From: Lingula anatina | Taxonomy: Eukaryota; Brachiopoda; Lingulata; Lingulida; Lingulidae | Assembly: GCF_001039355.2 (NCBI RefSeq) | Contig: NW_019775702.1 | Location: 592,697 to 656,696, forward strand | Reading direction: 5' to 3' | Length of the DNA stretch: 64,000 nt | The notes under the pieces: generated by a model | What the model was told of the DNA's origin: nothing | Databases searched by the model: none | What the model saw: the letters and a program-made list of their open reading frames with translations, nothing else | Part shown: positions 41,597 to 55,929 of the stretch, piece by piece | Numbering within the stretch: position 1 is the stretch's first letter | How the letters are laid out: every line of letters begins with the position of its first letter | Translations under genes and position numbers: made by a program

Positions 41597-44500
41597 ATGG
41601 ACAACTTAAATTCAGGTAAATGTTTGCTGCTTGTCCTTCTGTTGGTAAATTGCTATAGTGGGTCAATCAAGTTGTAATTAGGCAACTTTTGGAAAAATAT
41701 GGATTGAAAACATTGTATACTGGTGAACTGTACATTTTGCGGGCATTATTTTTTCTTTCATATCATACTGCAATAGTTTTATGTTTAGCAAAGAGAAAAA
41801 ATGTGAGTGAGGCATCTTGCAAGGATAATGCTTGCAGTTCCAACTCAACCAACAAGTGTGGAGAGTAGAGAAAATGTCAAATTCATGGCTACACCTGTAT
41901 TATTGAACTGTACCTGTGTGGGTTTATGTATGTAGGGTTCAGATTAGTCTATTATTAGTCATTATAATCCTGTTGGAAATGTGTCTTTGCACCTGCATGG
42001 TTTGCTTATTTATTTATTTATTTATTTATTTCACCAAGGAGGTCATGTTTTTGCTTTTGATGGTCTGTTTAATATTATAGTTAACAGCTTAACTCAAGAA
42101 GTTATGGACAGATTTTAAAAACATATTTATTATAGGTCAGAATTACTAGTATGCTAAATTAGAGTCTATTAGAAATTGGTAGTTATCGATTAGTAAATAA
42201 GTAATAATGATGAGCACTGAGTTGCCTTAGCAGAGGTTTTTGCTCTCTGAGAGCTTTTCTAGTTTATTTATTTATTTATACTCCAAAGAACTTAAAGTAT
42301 ACTCTTGATTGGCACCTTGAATTGGCCATTTCAAATGTGTCTTCAGATAAATCAGGCGTTATTTGTGAAACCTGTTCTAGTAGGAGCTTGGCTGTAAAAG
42401 CATCATTACACTCTCTTGAAACTTGGACTAGTAAGAGCTTGGCTTTAAAAGCACCATTACATGCTCTCATGAAAATCAATGGCATTGATTTCAAGCAGAT
42501 GCCTCTTGCTCTTTTTCATAAAGTAAAGAGCTGGGGGTATTGGTGCGTGTTTTTTCCTGTAAATGACATGACTGTAGGGGCTTTCTATCCAAAACAATCT
42601 ATAGAAACCAAACATCTCCATGCTACTGCCATGAACATATAGACAGATTTTAGAATGGAGATGCCCAATTTCTTTTGGTGATCTTCAGCTGATCACCCCA
42701 TCACCTCCCCATGATCTCCACTTTGGAAATCTTTTGACTGCCAGGATCATAAGATAGAAAGGCATCTTTTTAATTTGATATATCCTGGTTTCATATGAAC
42801 TATCACTCATTTTAATATACTGCAGGTGTTGTATCACCTGGTTTGATGTATTATATAATTATCACTCTGTTATGCAGTATGTTTTATATCAGGGGGATAT
42901 AATGTATAAACTATGTACATCAATGGGCTAACTCTTGGGTAATATTTATTATTGCTGAATTAAAATTTAAAACAAAATGAATGATATATTTGTCTAAAAG
43001 TGGTAAATTTTCCAGTGTAAGTATTATTAGAGCTTATGTATTTTATATGTTATATGCCACCATGTGCTTTGACATTTACTCATATTGGATATATCACTGG
43101 AGTTGGCTTTACTGTGTACTATGTGTTTCATATTGGATTATTCTGTGCGTAGTGTATTAATTATTTTAATGTCACCTGCAATGATGTTTTGTAGGCTCCC
43201 CTACTGCAGGATATCAGCATCAAGTCAGATTTCAAGATGGAGAAAATATCCGTGAGTTTTACACCACAAGTTGTGGTTATTTCGGTCAATTTTTTTTCCA
43301 CTAGTATCATTTGATTATGGAGAAAATTATATTGTCGGCAAGTCTGGTGAGTCATACTCAGAGTTTAAGTATGTTGATGTCATATTAATGTTTCATTTTG
43401 GCATTTAAAGGAAGAAAAGCCTGGAGCATATGTATAATCATTGAACTCGTTTGTAAAGCCTGCAAGGTAACCTTTAAATGTAATGCACATGAGCCCCTTT
43501 GATGACTGTTAAGTTGCTCTCAGGTAATCCACAAAAAGCAGCTTGCAATAGTTAGGGTTAAGTAATGTAAATTATAGACATACATTTAAGCCTTTTTAAA
43601 TTAACACAGAGGCATTTGAGGTAGCTGTAATTTGCTGTAAGGATAATGTTGACATATTGATTGCAGTCATTTGTGGTAGTAAGACTGTTTGTGTATAGTT
43701 CTGCTTCTGGGGGTGGGGGAGTGGGGCTTCCTTTATGGTAATATCTGCTGAACATTTTTTTTTTTTTTGGACATAGTCTTATTCGACTTCATTATTTAGC
43801 TTTAGGCATAACCCATGTGTTACCAGGCTGGGCTTGTGTTTACTGTATTATTGTTTTAATTATTATTATTTTGTTGTTGATATTGTTAAAATGACTATAT
43901 TTATTTTAATCTGTTTTTAGAAAAAGGAAAAAGTATTATATTACCATTTCGTTACTGAAGAATCTTCCTTGAAAATTTGAAAGGCTTGGCAAATTAATAT
44001 AGCAAATTGTTGTTGAACTTAATCTAAACAGGATGAAAATAAAAACATCTTTAGATGAATTGGGGACTATCAGTAAAAAAAAGAAAAAAGGGAAAAAAAT
44101 TAAGTAGTTATAATTCTACACATAACTGTGTTGTGATATTTGCAGCCTGGAGTCCCAAATTCAAGCCTAGTCTTGCAGAACTTCAGTCAGTGTTGCACAC
44201 CACCGAGTCTGAGAATGAGCATTATGTGCCACATCCTTCCCAGTTTGAAAAGTTTAGAGGTTACGAGTATGTGCCTCACGTGGAAGATGATGGTGAGTGA
44301 TGATCACTGTATTTTTAAGACTTTGATTATCAACTTTTCATATTGTATGGATATGTAAGTCTTTTGTTACTATACATATTGGTAACCTTGTTCTTAATTA
44401 CCTCTGTTTCAAGCCTATGCGGCCACTGTTCCGCCACCCAAGTTTATAGACATTGTTGGCTCCAGGGAGAAGCCAAAGGAGGAGTATGGAGGGTGAGTGA

Positions 44501-47500
44501 AATGGATATTCTGCAGGCACTTTGGTATAAAAAAAGGGAAACTTACTTTCAGAAAAGTGTTAATTTATATAAATGTTTTGTTGGTTATCATTTAAAAAAT
44601 AGAAAAATGGGAGAAATGAGCATCCTTCCCATTGGTGATGTGTAGTGAAACATGACATAATAATTAGAATGTATCAGAAGTGATCAGGCATGGTCCTCTT
44701 GACTGAGAGATCCTCAAGAAAACTGTAAGCTAGCTATACTATAGGTGCTAATACTTATCACCTGTAATAGTCTTATTTATGCCCTTGATCAAGAATATAA
44801 CAATTATAACATTTGTTTTCACTTTTTAATACTTTTTTAAGTCAAAGTCTTATTATTTGTGGTTACTTGTACATGTTTCTTTCAAAAACTTTTTTTATCA
44901 GAAGGCATACAAGTTAAAGTGTTTTTCATTTGCAGCAATTCAGTTATTAAAGAAGAGGATGCCAAGCAGGCTTTACTGGACCACTGCAGGCAGCACAAAT
45001 GTTATGGGAAATCTGCAGCACAAGAAATGAAGATCACCAATTTTGCTCTTTCCAGTGCTTTGCATGTAGGTGCACTGGGATTTATTGCTCAAAAATCTGT
45101 ATGAATACAGTTTCTATATGCTGGATGTTTAAAGTATTTTTTGCATACCAACATATGATGATTATTTCTTTGAAGCACAATATACCCCAGTATATCAAAT
45201 TCAATACCAGTAGTAAACATCCATTTAGTTATAAAATCATTAGAAAGTATTGAAGATTTTATTTCCAATTTTTTAGTACAAGTTGGAAACTTTCACAGAG
45301 AAAAGAACTGTTAAATGGGAGCTGGAGCCCTACAGAGGTCTGTACAGTGATTGATATCAGAATTTTTGTTTTTGGGTTTTGGAAACGCTTTTTATGGGGT
45401 ATGTGAGTCAATTTGCACACCCTTGGATAAACAAACTGGAATAACTTGTACTGTTTGTCAACATAATATAATCTTCATATTTGAAAAAAACTTCTGCTAT
45501 ATGATTTCATTACCTGATGTGCAAGTTTGATAAGTAATTTCCACTGGAAATCAATAGCATTAATTTAATTTTCCATATATTTAATGATACGGTAATGTGC
45601 CATGAATTTCGAACAGTAAAAAATAATTAAATTTGGAAAAGATCGTTCTGGCCGAAATTCATGAAATGGAGATGCTCAGAACTTCCGAAAGTTCGAATTT
45701 CATGGAATTCTGTTAATTTTGACCGGAAGTTGTCTGTTCGTCNAATGAATAATGATTATTCCCAGAACATTTGTGCACATTGGTAGATAGTGTCATATAA
45801 TTGACTGAAAAGTTATGAGATGTTGTTTTATCCCGTCAGGTGAGATTGTTGACACAGAAGAAGATGGCTACCCGCCGTCTCCCTGGGAGGTTCAGATACA
45901 CCCCAGTGCCATGTTCCAGAGAGAGACCAAGACTGCTGTGGTGCCATTTACTACTTCTATTAAGGTACAGAGTGAGGTTGGAAACGTTTTGCAGAGATGA
46001 TGCTTGTGTTTTTCCCAGAATTCCCTTTTTTCAACAGCGGTGAAAAAGTTTTGTGGAATATTTTTTTTCTCTTTTTGGGTCTAGAGCTCTCATTTTCATT
46101 TTTTTAGCATTGTGTTGAAATGGTGCTTAAAAGTGAGTACACCCCATTTCTATATCTGGATTAGGACAGCATTATGGTGTGCACTGTCTAAATGACAACC
46201 ACCATGTAAAAAAATTCCTTTGTGACTGTAAAAACTACCAGTAAGTTTCTGTACTAGGGTTAACGTTACAGAGCTTAAAGGAATAAGCAGAAAGAGCCAC
46301 AGTGAATTACAGTTAATGATCAGTTACCAAAATCTGATATTTTTGAAAGTAATATAAATTGTATGTTCTAGGACTGTTTCCTGTGTCATGGGCGTGGCTG
46401 GACCCCCTGTAGACTGTGTCATGGACATGGCCATAACAAATGTTTCTACTGTCATGGCACAGGTCACACTACCAAGACAGACTTCAATGGCCACCAACTG
46501 AGGGAACACTGCAATCAGTGTGGAGGGTCAGGAAAAGACAGGTTAGTTACAAGAGTAGATATTTCTAATTAAAAGGTATTGGTAGTGGAGGGAAATCAAT
46601 AGAGTTGAATTTTATGTTGAACTTTTTTATTTTTAGCTGTTCCAAGTGTCATGAAGATGGCTGCTTTAAGTGCCATCGTTGTGATGGGTACAAGAAGATG
46701 AAGCAGTTTATTCAAATTAAGGCAGAATTGTAAGTGCAACCTTAACAATCTTCATTTACGTTAGATGCAACTCATGACATCGATGAAATTATTTTGATAA
46801 TTTTTGGGTTTTGAATTACAAATTGATAAGGTAAAGCATTCTGAACAAATATTTGCCTTATGTTTGAAAATAATCCTTTTGATGTCACATGTGACTGATG
46901 AGATCAATATTTTGTGCTAACTGTATTTCAGTGCCAATCATAAAAGTGACTATATCCTAGAGCGTACCAAGATGCCAGAGAAGCTAGGGGTGGAGGTGCA
47001 GGGCTTCATCATATTTGAGCAGACGTCACCAAGGGTATATGGATTGTTTAATTTTAAATTACTTTGGATTTAATACAACCAATAAGTGTATATGTAAGCT
47101 TTAAATCTGATGTGAATGGAGGTGGTCCTCACTAATATAGCCTGTTATATTCACCATTCTGGCATAATGTCATAGTAAAATTTTGTCTTTGTTTGATTGA
47201 TGTTGCAATTTTTTGTAAAGTATTACTTGTTAAGTGAGGAAAGGAGGCCTATTGGCATTATAATATTTGTTCTGAAATTGGTTCACTGCAAAATTTTCAC
47301 ACTGTCACTGAATCATTTTGCTTAAATGTAGTGCCCACAACTGGTCTTGCAAGCTCACCAAACACAACTGTCACATTTCATACCACATAATTCCCTGGCA
47401 TCACAATCAGAAATACAGTCAGCAGTCACACCCAACAAAATCTGCTGTCAACATATGCAGCTTTATGATTAAATTCATTCAGTTTTCACTAATAATTAAA

Positions 47501-48444
47501 TCAGCAGCCACACTAGAGAATATTTACCTTAAACACAATCAGTGGTCACACCTAACACAATAAGCAACCCCTCTATAATGCTGTCTTCATCCTTCTTCTC
47601 CAGGTGTGGCCTATATCCCAGTTCCCAGAACGTGAACTGTGCAGGAATTCCCAAAGGTTGTGTGATGAACATAATGCAAAGTTCCAGGATGCCACCATAT
47701 TGATGCAGGTGATTTTTCTCATGTTACTGCAGTTATTAAGAAACACACTTTTATACTCTAATCATCTTAGAAATCTTGTGTGATATCTTATAAACTGAAA
47801 GTTACATGAAAAATTGCAGTTGATTCATTCACAATGTGCCTATACTCTGTACGTTAATTATTAAGTTTTTCTGTTATTGCCAATTCACTTGCAATTGGCT
47901 GACTTAGGACCAGCTTCTTCATCTTCTAATTTTCATAATTGCTCACTTGTTGAGTCTGAATTTCAGTGGTGTTTGATTTAAGTTGACTGCAGAAATTTCA
48001 AATGTTAAGCCACATCACATGCTTTTCTATAGAACCATGAAATCTGCATGACTAGATGCACATTTGGACGAAATCTGCATGCTGAATGCACATTTGGCTG
48101 GCTCAGTTAAGATAGATTTAAATGAAAATTGCCACTGAGTCAGAGTTTTATAAGTGCTTAAATGAAGATTTGAAATTAAGAAGGTGACATGTACTAATAC
48201 CTGACCTGAATCGAGGGGTATTTCACTCCAACCTTTTTTACAAGGAAAGGTGTTAAGTTGACATCCAGTATGCTCCAGCACACTAATTTATTTTCAGAGG
48301 CACCAGTTACAATCTGTTCCAGTGTCACAGTGGAAGTACGAGTGGAATGGTGGCGAGTATAGTTTCTGGGTGTATGGTAACGATAGGAAGGTCTACGCTC
48401 CAGATTATCCCCAGAAATGTTGTTGGTGCTGTCAAATTCTTTAG
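41597..48444 (+). CDS. SSUH2: Protein SSUH2 homologue, complete
   Basis: Thirteen exons join to 1236 nt (411 residues): 41597-41615, 43195-43251, 44146-44292, 44414-44492, 44936-45065, 45277-45337, 45840-45964, 46372-46541, 46637-46729, 46932-47034, 47604-47708, 48298-48444 (the first coding exon has only 19 nt). The N-terminal half includes EDAKQALLDHCRQHKCYGK, YKLETFTEKRTVKWELEPYR and the PPSPWEVQIHP segment typical of SSUH2. Residues 207-290 form a DnaJ-like Cys-rich zinc-binding region with repeated CxxCxGxG motifs (CFLCHGRG, CRLCHGHG, CFYCHGTG, CNQCGGSG, CSKCHEDG). The C terminus ends in a CCWCCQIL-type Cys cluster. The family lacks a J domain; it has been linked to tooth development in mammals and its molecular role is unclear. 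Intron 1 (1.6 kb) contains a 54-bp tandem repeat; intron 6 contains the N at 45743. Confidence 0.92.
42366..42473. repeat. 54-bp tandem duplication in SSUH2 intron 1
   Basis: GAAACxTGxxCTAGTAxGAG, then CTTGGCTxTAAAAGCAxCATTACA, occurs twice in succession. Because 54 is a multiple of three, a 106-codon frame (42322-42642) stays open across it, with two 18-residue repeats. Confidence 0.75.
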
Positions 48445-49680
48445 AAACTTAAAAAGCTGTCAGTTGGAAAGAGTCAAAACTGCCCAGTGTACAGGTGCAT
48501 TAAGCTGATTTAATCAGTTGTGGTCAATATATGATGTTTGTTAGAGAATGTGTCTAATTTAGAGTGCCAAGCTGTTTGCTTGAAGTCTGTTTAAGGACTT
48601 GCACTAGTACTGTGAGGCTCTAATTGGATAACAAATTTCTGTCATGTAAAATCAACTAATCTGTAAGTTATTATGGTCAGTACATGTTGTGTGACTTGGA
48701 ATGTTTTATGCCTAGAGCTAATAGTTTACTGCTGTTATATATGATTATGGATAACAAGGTGGATTTTGACGATAGATGAAGAATGGATGTGGAACCAAAA
48801 TCAAAAAGTTATCAAAGTTTGTCTGTAGTTGTTATGTCCTGTCTGACATTTGTGATATCTCTTGTAGTTGAGCATCAGATTATATGCAATACCTAGATAG
48901 TCTTTATACATATATTAATTTTAGGTAAATTAAGCCTAGGGTAATGGAGGGGGGCAGTGATCTTTTTCAAATTGTTCTTACATAAATGTATTATAGGTCT
49001 TATTAAGGGAAGTCATCTGTTTAATGCTTTATCACTTTTAATGTAGTCTTTCACCAGATTGCAACCTTGATTTGTCATTGATTTGTGCCATAAATTTCAG
49101 TTTAAATATTTTTGTTATCTAGAAGCATTGGTTTGGGAAGAAAGGTGTAATTGTGTACTTTGATATTTATTTGTTTAGCATAGTTTTATTTTTGAAAAAA
49201 AAAGTATTATTTTATCTGTTTCAGAATCAAAAGGATATTATTAAGAGTACCTGAAATTTCTCATTCAACAGTTGTGCAATAAGTGTAACACGCAAGTATG
49301 CACTGTCTCCTTTTACAGATTTATATATTTGACTTTTTATGTTATTTTTATCACTTTGCATTAAGTGCCTTATAGATCTTTCAACTGTGCAATAAGCATA
49401 ATACCGGTACATCAGCATGTATTTACTTTCTTACAAAATGTGTCAACATGAGAACAAATATGTCTTTTGACTTCATATTTTTATTTCATCTTGATGTGGA
49501 AATTGCTTGTCTGTTCAGAAATAAATATTTATTCCTCTGCAATTAGTGTGGTATCAACATTGTATCTTTAAAGTGCAAATGCCAACTTAAATTTTCAAAT
49601 CCCTATATATTGCTTAAAGAAAAAAAAAACCATGACAAAAGAACTGCTAGAAGATAAAAATTGTCCACAGTTGTATATAG
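48445..49680. other. Convergent 3' ends of SSUH2 and GTPBP6
   Basis: 1.2 kb between the two stop codons. It holds probable 3' UTR sequence with several AATAAA-like hexamers (for example near 49521 on the plus strand). No gene or repeat recognised. Confidence 0.5.
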
Positions 49681-52600
49681 TTAACTGGTATGATGGATTT
49701 TCTTAAATAGTCCATATGCTGCTTGGCTGATGATTACGTCTACTAATAAATGCTCCCCATCTTCACTTGCCTTTACTGACATCACTGTGGACTTCTTGTA
49801 CAACCAACTGAAAGTAGTAAGGTCTTTTTAACATGTGTTGTAAGCTGGTTGGACTTCATTTCATGTATGTATTTATTTAAAAATGCTGGCACTTCAGCAA
49901 ACAAACTGAAAGGTCCATTTTCACTGACACCATCAGTGTTTGTGGATTGATCATACTCTGAGAACATGATAGCACTTTCATAAAAGCTAGCAGTGACAGA
50001 TTATTGTCCTGTACAGGTGCTAATTATATCATGTTGCTGTGACATCCTCACAGAAGACAAATTTACAGCAACTGTCTTTAAAACCACCTGAATGCCATGC
50101 AATGTAATCTAAACCAGACAATGTGTTACCTAAGCTGCCAGTCTCCCATTGGTATTTTGAAATGTTTGACCATTCTGCCAGTTGTCTCTGTTATCTTCTT
50201 CTCCATGAGTTCCTGTAGTGCTATCTGTCCTGTGCCAGTGGTGGCAGACACATATACAGCCTGGGGTGGGAGTGGAGACAGTAGGGAGCTGGAGATATGA
50301 AATATAGTGCACAATAACTGAGGCACTAGTTAAAACAAATAACTGAGGCACTGAAATTGCATGAGAGGAAAAAACACATTTTTCTCTTTATCATTTTTTT
50401 GTGCTTACCTGGACAAACCATAATAAGAATATTATAATAAAGCTTTATAATGTTTAACAGACTGGCTGTACAGTACTCAAAGTTTGATCCAATTATATTT
50501 ATATAGTTATAGGCTCTAGCACAATCCCTCTGTGTATATAGATTAAATACAAATGGAAAAGTTTCATGCTGTCATAACTATTGTTACTATTATCTATTGA
50601 TACTATTAGCTTGTGACCATGAATGTGTTTTCCTATGGTTGTGGAGGAATCCATACCTGGGCACTTTATCACACTTATTATGCACCTCAATCATATTGTC
50701 TATCAGTCTCTGTGGCAAATGTAATGAAGTAAGAGTTTCCATGACTACAGATCTCTGGCTTTCCAAGTTGGGACTGCTAGCATCCAACACATGGACAAGA
50801 AGATCCTGCAGATTTAAAGAGCTAAAATTTGACTCACTAACTCTTACTTTCTATTGTTGCCCAGCACTCTACAATAGCTCGTCTTTTCAAATAATTTGAT
50901 AATGAAGTATTGCCTTACAATAACTTCATTACAATGGGTCCAAAAAGACAGCTGAAAATTCTTTTAAGAATTATTATTATTATTATTAATAAGAATTTAA
51001 AAATTCTTATAAATAATAATAATAATAATAACAGAAATGGACTTAAAAAAGAAACACATTTTAGAAAAAACCTATTAATTTAATTATAAGGCTGTAAAAT
51101 GGGATTGGTTAGTTGGTAATTTGAAAAATAAATCATTTTTTGCAATCAACAAAAATATTTCAATCACATTATTTTAACCACTATACTGGAGGGAATGAGC
51201 AAATCCATTATGCCTCAGGTGTGTTCTGTTTAAATGACCAAACTATATACTCATGATTCAGCAAAATGATGCTGCTGCTGATGGAACTCAGATAAAGTTT
51301 AAATTTTTAAAAAATTAATTTTGAGTCATAAAAAATTAAGCCTGGTCCATGTACTTACTGCCTCCTTGGCATCCTCTAGAGTGGCTTTGAATGACTCAAT
51401 AAGTCCACTGGGAATGTTGGCAATAAATCCCACAGTGTCCACAAACACTACACACATGCGCTGCATTATCCAGCCAACATGAGCAGTGACATCTAGTGTT
51501 GCAAATAGCTGGTCCTCAGGCTGCAGTCGCTCACTATGAGTAAGGCTTTTTATAATGCTTGTCTTCCCTAGAAATAATTGTAGGCATAAGCTATAATTAT
51601 AATTGCCATTTTTACACTAGCCAGCAACATAGCTTGCACATGGATGTCCTATTAATAATAAATATGAAACAAAATAGTTAAAATTGGAGGTTTCAATATG
51701 GAAATTAAGGAAGCCTCTCATTTTTACTTGAATTTCTATTAAGATATCAATGGAAGACCATATTGAATGTCTGCACCTGCATTAGTATAACCAACAACAG
51801 CAACCACTGGAATTTTGTTTTTCTTCCTCTTGCTCCTTATGACAGCTCTACGTGAGGACAGCTTTGCAAGTTCTCTCTTGATTTTCAGTTCTTTTTCCTT
51901 AAATAAATAATGAAAGTGATTGACTTAACAACAAATGCAGTTACTTGTACTTTACAATACACTTCCCGCTTTAGGCCTGCATATAGAGCAGGAGGTTCAG
52001 AGGGTAGATTCAAAGAATCACCCTTTTGGTCCGAAAATGGTCCAATCTGAATCAAAATTTGATCTAGGTTCTATGCCATTAATAAAAGCGGAAAGATAAA
52101 AATATTAAATAAATAGTAAAAGACTACCCTTTATCTTTACTAGCTACAGGTCTAACATATTTCATCATTTCTTTAATTTTTATAGCCATAGCCAATGGAC
52201 AGTCAAAATAGAAAAGATTACCTACATGCAGGAAACGTCTGCTGAGTTCTATCTGTTTCTCCCCACTGCCTCCAATGTAAGAGGTTCCACCTTTCTGCTG
52301 GTCATAATATCCTGGGGACAGAGCCCATACCTGGGTCCTAGAACAACATCACAGGAACCAATGTGCATGTACTCAGCGATACATTGCCTGCATCTCCTGG
52401 GGTACAGTGCCCAGGGGTCTTTTCTGACAGTATTCCAAATTACCTTGGTTGATCTATCCTTCATTTTTGGCCGTCTTCCGACACAAAAATTGGATACCCG
52501 TCAATGTAAACTTGAAAATCTGACCGTCTTCCGGAAGACCCAGAAGATGGCCTCAATCTGCCCCTGGTGCCTGTACACTACTTGTAATTTTAAGAAGTGT

Positions 52601-55178
52601 GTGAATGAGTACAGGGCTCGACAATAACTTTTATGGTCACCTATTGGAACCAATGTACAGGTACCCAGTAAATTGCCTGCATCTCCTAGGGTACAGTGCC
52701 TATACACTACCAATACGTATGTACAAAAGGTATGTAAACAAGTTAGTAAAGCATCAGGACCTGAGTTACCAGTATCTCTATATGTGCACAGAATTATGTA
52801 TATTTATTGGAATGTAACTATTACCTGAGGTATGGTATCTCAGCTAAAGCCACCTGCAGTTTGGCAGCATTACTCACTGCATTCATCTTGAAGATTTGAA
52901 GCACTATGGTGTACCTACCATGATATTATAAAAAGGTCAATTAAAAAATGTCTGTGTTTCTGGTCCGCAGACCAACCCAATTTCACTGATTCTTCATCAA
53001 AATTATTAGCTGATATCAATATTGTATTTTACTGGTAAGTCTGGTTTTAAATTCTGTCCTTGCACATTTCCTAAATATACATTCAAAGACAAACACATCT
53101 CTACTGGTATACCAGTACCTTGAAGAAACTTTTTAAAGTTTTAATTTTTATTAAAATATCCCTTTAGCAAGACATTAATTGTAACCTACTGGCCCACACT
53201 AGAGGTGCCCTATATAGGTTACCTGTCATACACAGGTAACTGCCAGATGTCCTGTAAGGTGGCTATCTGTGTCCCCGTCAACCTGCTTAAACTAACAAAC
53301 ACTGCAGAGGCATCTTGACATGACTGGAGGTGCTTTGTCACCTTTTCCATCACCCCAATGCTGAACAGCTGACTTTTGTCCCCTCTCTGCACAGGATACA
53401 TGGCCTACATGATGCCAAACTAAACACTTTACTAATCTGACAATTTTTTTACATATATATAACTGTTTTTTAAGTACTTACATGTACTTACTCTAAAAAT
53501 TGGCAACCTTGCCCATACTCAATAAATTAAAAACACTGGTGAGTTTTTTTTTTCCCTTGTACCTGTGTCTGATACGTCAAGTAAATCTTCAGTCAATTTC
53601 TGCCCAAATTATGTATTTTCTTCCATTACCTTCTCCACAACAGTCCACTTATCCAGAGTTTCCACCAGTTCACAGGACTCTGTCAGCTCATTCACTGGGG
53701 CTTTCTCCCTTCCACTAAACACTGAAAATAGATTTTGCAGTCCAATTAACATTGAAATGATTTGACCTGTGATGCAACATCATACATAAAAACATTCTCT
53801 GAAACCAAACACAACTTTAATGGACTGAATAGAAAGATTAGACAACAGCCAAAATTATATTTTACACTATGAAAAAATATGCATATCATGGCATATTTCT
53901 ATGTAGTAAGAGATGATTATATATAAGTATTTAAATTAGACATCTGATGAAAATTAAAATTTTACAGATATCCCTCTGAAGCCTATTCACCATCACTTGG
54001 AAAACCATAAAATGATATACCTTTACAGGCATGTATATACATGTACATTGTACAACTCATGCTAAAAGAAAAAGAAAATGGAAATGCGTCACCATACTAG
54101 TACATGTGTTACCTGGCTGTATCACAAACACTTGCTGCCCTCCCTCTGGCAGGATGTAGTCCTGCAACTGAACACTTGGTAGACTCTTCTCAACTTCATC
54201 ATCAACTATATCTGGGATATATAAAGGAAAGGGAATCTAACAGCTTGTTTTTCCCATTTCAATCTTGCAGCATAGGCACAAACAGGGTGGGAGAAGAGCT
54301 AGTCTTTAACCATCTCCCCACCCCCCACCCCTACACTGCCCCTCCCACACACCCAACCTTCCCAAATTTAAAAACGAGACACTGGATTTACAGGTATTTC
54401 AGGGATTTTTAAAGAGTTTACATACATCTGCATATGTACAGTGGTTTGCTTTAATTTTTTTTTTTTTTTTTAATATAATTCATAAATTAAACGCAAATAT
54501 ATATCAAGCCAATTGGGGCAAAAGCAAATCTTAGAAGTTATGTTGTGCTGGCTGCAATTTAGTGCTTTGAAATACAATTAACATCCCCATTTGCTTTCAG
54601 ATATCTAAAACAAATCTAAATTGTTACATTCTAAGAAAAACATACAGCAGTGTTTTTCACTACTAGGTTACATTTAATGTTTAATTTGAGAAACAATTTA
54701 AAGTTTTACCTTTAATATCTGTGTCATCAACATCATCAAATATCTCATGGTTATCTCTCTCTTTGCTTGTCTTCAGCCTTTTCTTAAAGCACTTCTGAGA
54801 CGTTGCAAAAGCCCTTGAGATGCAGTTTATTTTATAGTGCCTATAGCTTGGATCAAGACACTCAAAGCAATGTGAAGCTGAAGATAGTTTAGAGTAACTA
54901 TGTGTTGAGGATCCTTTAGGATTTTGTGAAATATGTTTACTTTTAAGCACATTCCTTTTCTCCGTCTTCCAAGACACTAAGTTGTCTATGCCCAGGGAGC
55001 TTATGGAACTACAGGCTAACGTCAATAGTGAATGTCTTAAACTTAGCAGATTCACTGTAGCAGAGAAGGGAACATTGTTACTTGAGAGAATACTGCTGTA
55101 CATTCTGACAGCCTGCCATTTTTTCCTGACAGGACAAAAAGTGAGAGTTATTTTTCTATATGTCCATAATACATGCAT
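49681..55178 (-). CDS. GTPBP6: HflX-type GTPase GTPBP6, probably mitochondrial, complete
   Basis: Twelve coding exons on the minus strand join to 1800 nt (599 residues): 54710-55178, 54113-54211, 53630-53721, 53223-53404, 52825-52914, 52444-52474, 52226-52297, 51777-51897, 51359-51567, 50657-50805, 50130-50288 and 49681-49807. The ATG at 55178 is the first in frame after an upstream TGA. Residues 1-150 are rich in Arg, Lys and Ser with few acids at the very N terminus, fitting a mitochondrial presequence. The HflX N domain (YTIVLQIFKMNAVSNAAKLQ) is followed by the GSGEKQIELSRR linker, then the G domain: G1 GYTNAGKT (381-388), G3 DTVG (428-431), G4 NKCD (498-501), G5 VSATTG. The C-terminal domain starts SWLYKKSTV. 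HflX proteins bind and split ribosomes; GTPBP6 does this in mitochondria. Exon 6 is a 31-nt micro-exon. An acceptor at about 55317 suggests a 5' UTR intron. Confidence 0.93.
50964..51033. repeat. AT-rich inverted repeat in GTPBP6 intron 9
   Basis: An (ATT)n run followed by AATAAGAATTT and its near-complement AAATTCTTATAAATAATAAT with (AAT)n could fold into a hairpin of about 30 bp with one small interruption. It looks like microsatellite-derived sequence. Confidence 0.7.
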
Positions 55179-55929
55179 TTGTATTCCTACAAATAGACCA
55201 TGTACTAGAGGTGTGCTTCAGAAAGGTAACTGCAGCAGGGCAGCCAACATCACATAGTTTGCCAAGTTTTTTAAATGTATGAAGCATCTTCACTTTACCA
55301 TTCCACTTCAGTACTCCTGTAAAAAAAACATGAAATGAGGTTTATATATCATAAAACGGGAGGGAGATAGGGACAGAGGAAGGAAAGAGATCAATCAAAA
55401 GAGAATTTTTTACTAGTGTTGTACCGTTAAACTCCCATATTAGTAAGACAAAAGCTATGGCCTGGGGACGCAACTAACTGACAATAGCCTATAACCAACA
55501 AAATACCTCATGAAACATTTTCGATCTTAAGGTTCTCCATTACCATGGCTAACAACATGTTGTCATCCTCTTTTGCATGTAGTATGCCCATCAAACTTAA
55601 CTGATTAATTCAAAGACCTTTGATTTTTGTTTGTTTTTTTTTTTTTTTTTTTTAGTGATTTTTTGCTCTTCAGATATCGTTAGCCATATAGATTATTTTT
55701 GCAATTCACTTTATGTTTACCCCTGAAACTAGAGGATCAGAGAGGCGATACCGCCTCCGAATATTGTACCACCAGCTGGAGCAAGCGCATTCATATAGAC
55801 CCCCACATATACAAAATAAGGAACACAGCCACCAGTCTTGTGCTTGACAAGCTGTAAAAATGCAATCAACAAGAATTTTCAAAATATGCAAAAAATATAT
55901 ATATTACTAAAAATGGTACAATCAAAGTT

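Noticed and set aside
49782-49967. 61-codon minus-strand ORF considered as the GTPBP6 last exon
   Set aside because: It does not match the family C terminus. The exon at 49681-49807 reads SWLYKKSTV in correct phase and ends in a stop.
52226-52627. 133-codon plus-strand ORF
   Set aside because: It is antisense to GTPBP6 exons 6 and 7 and intronic repeats, and has no recognisable domain.
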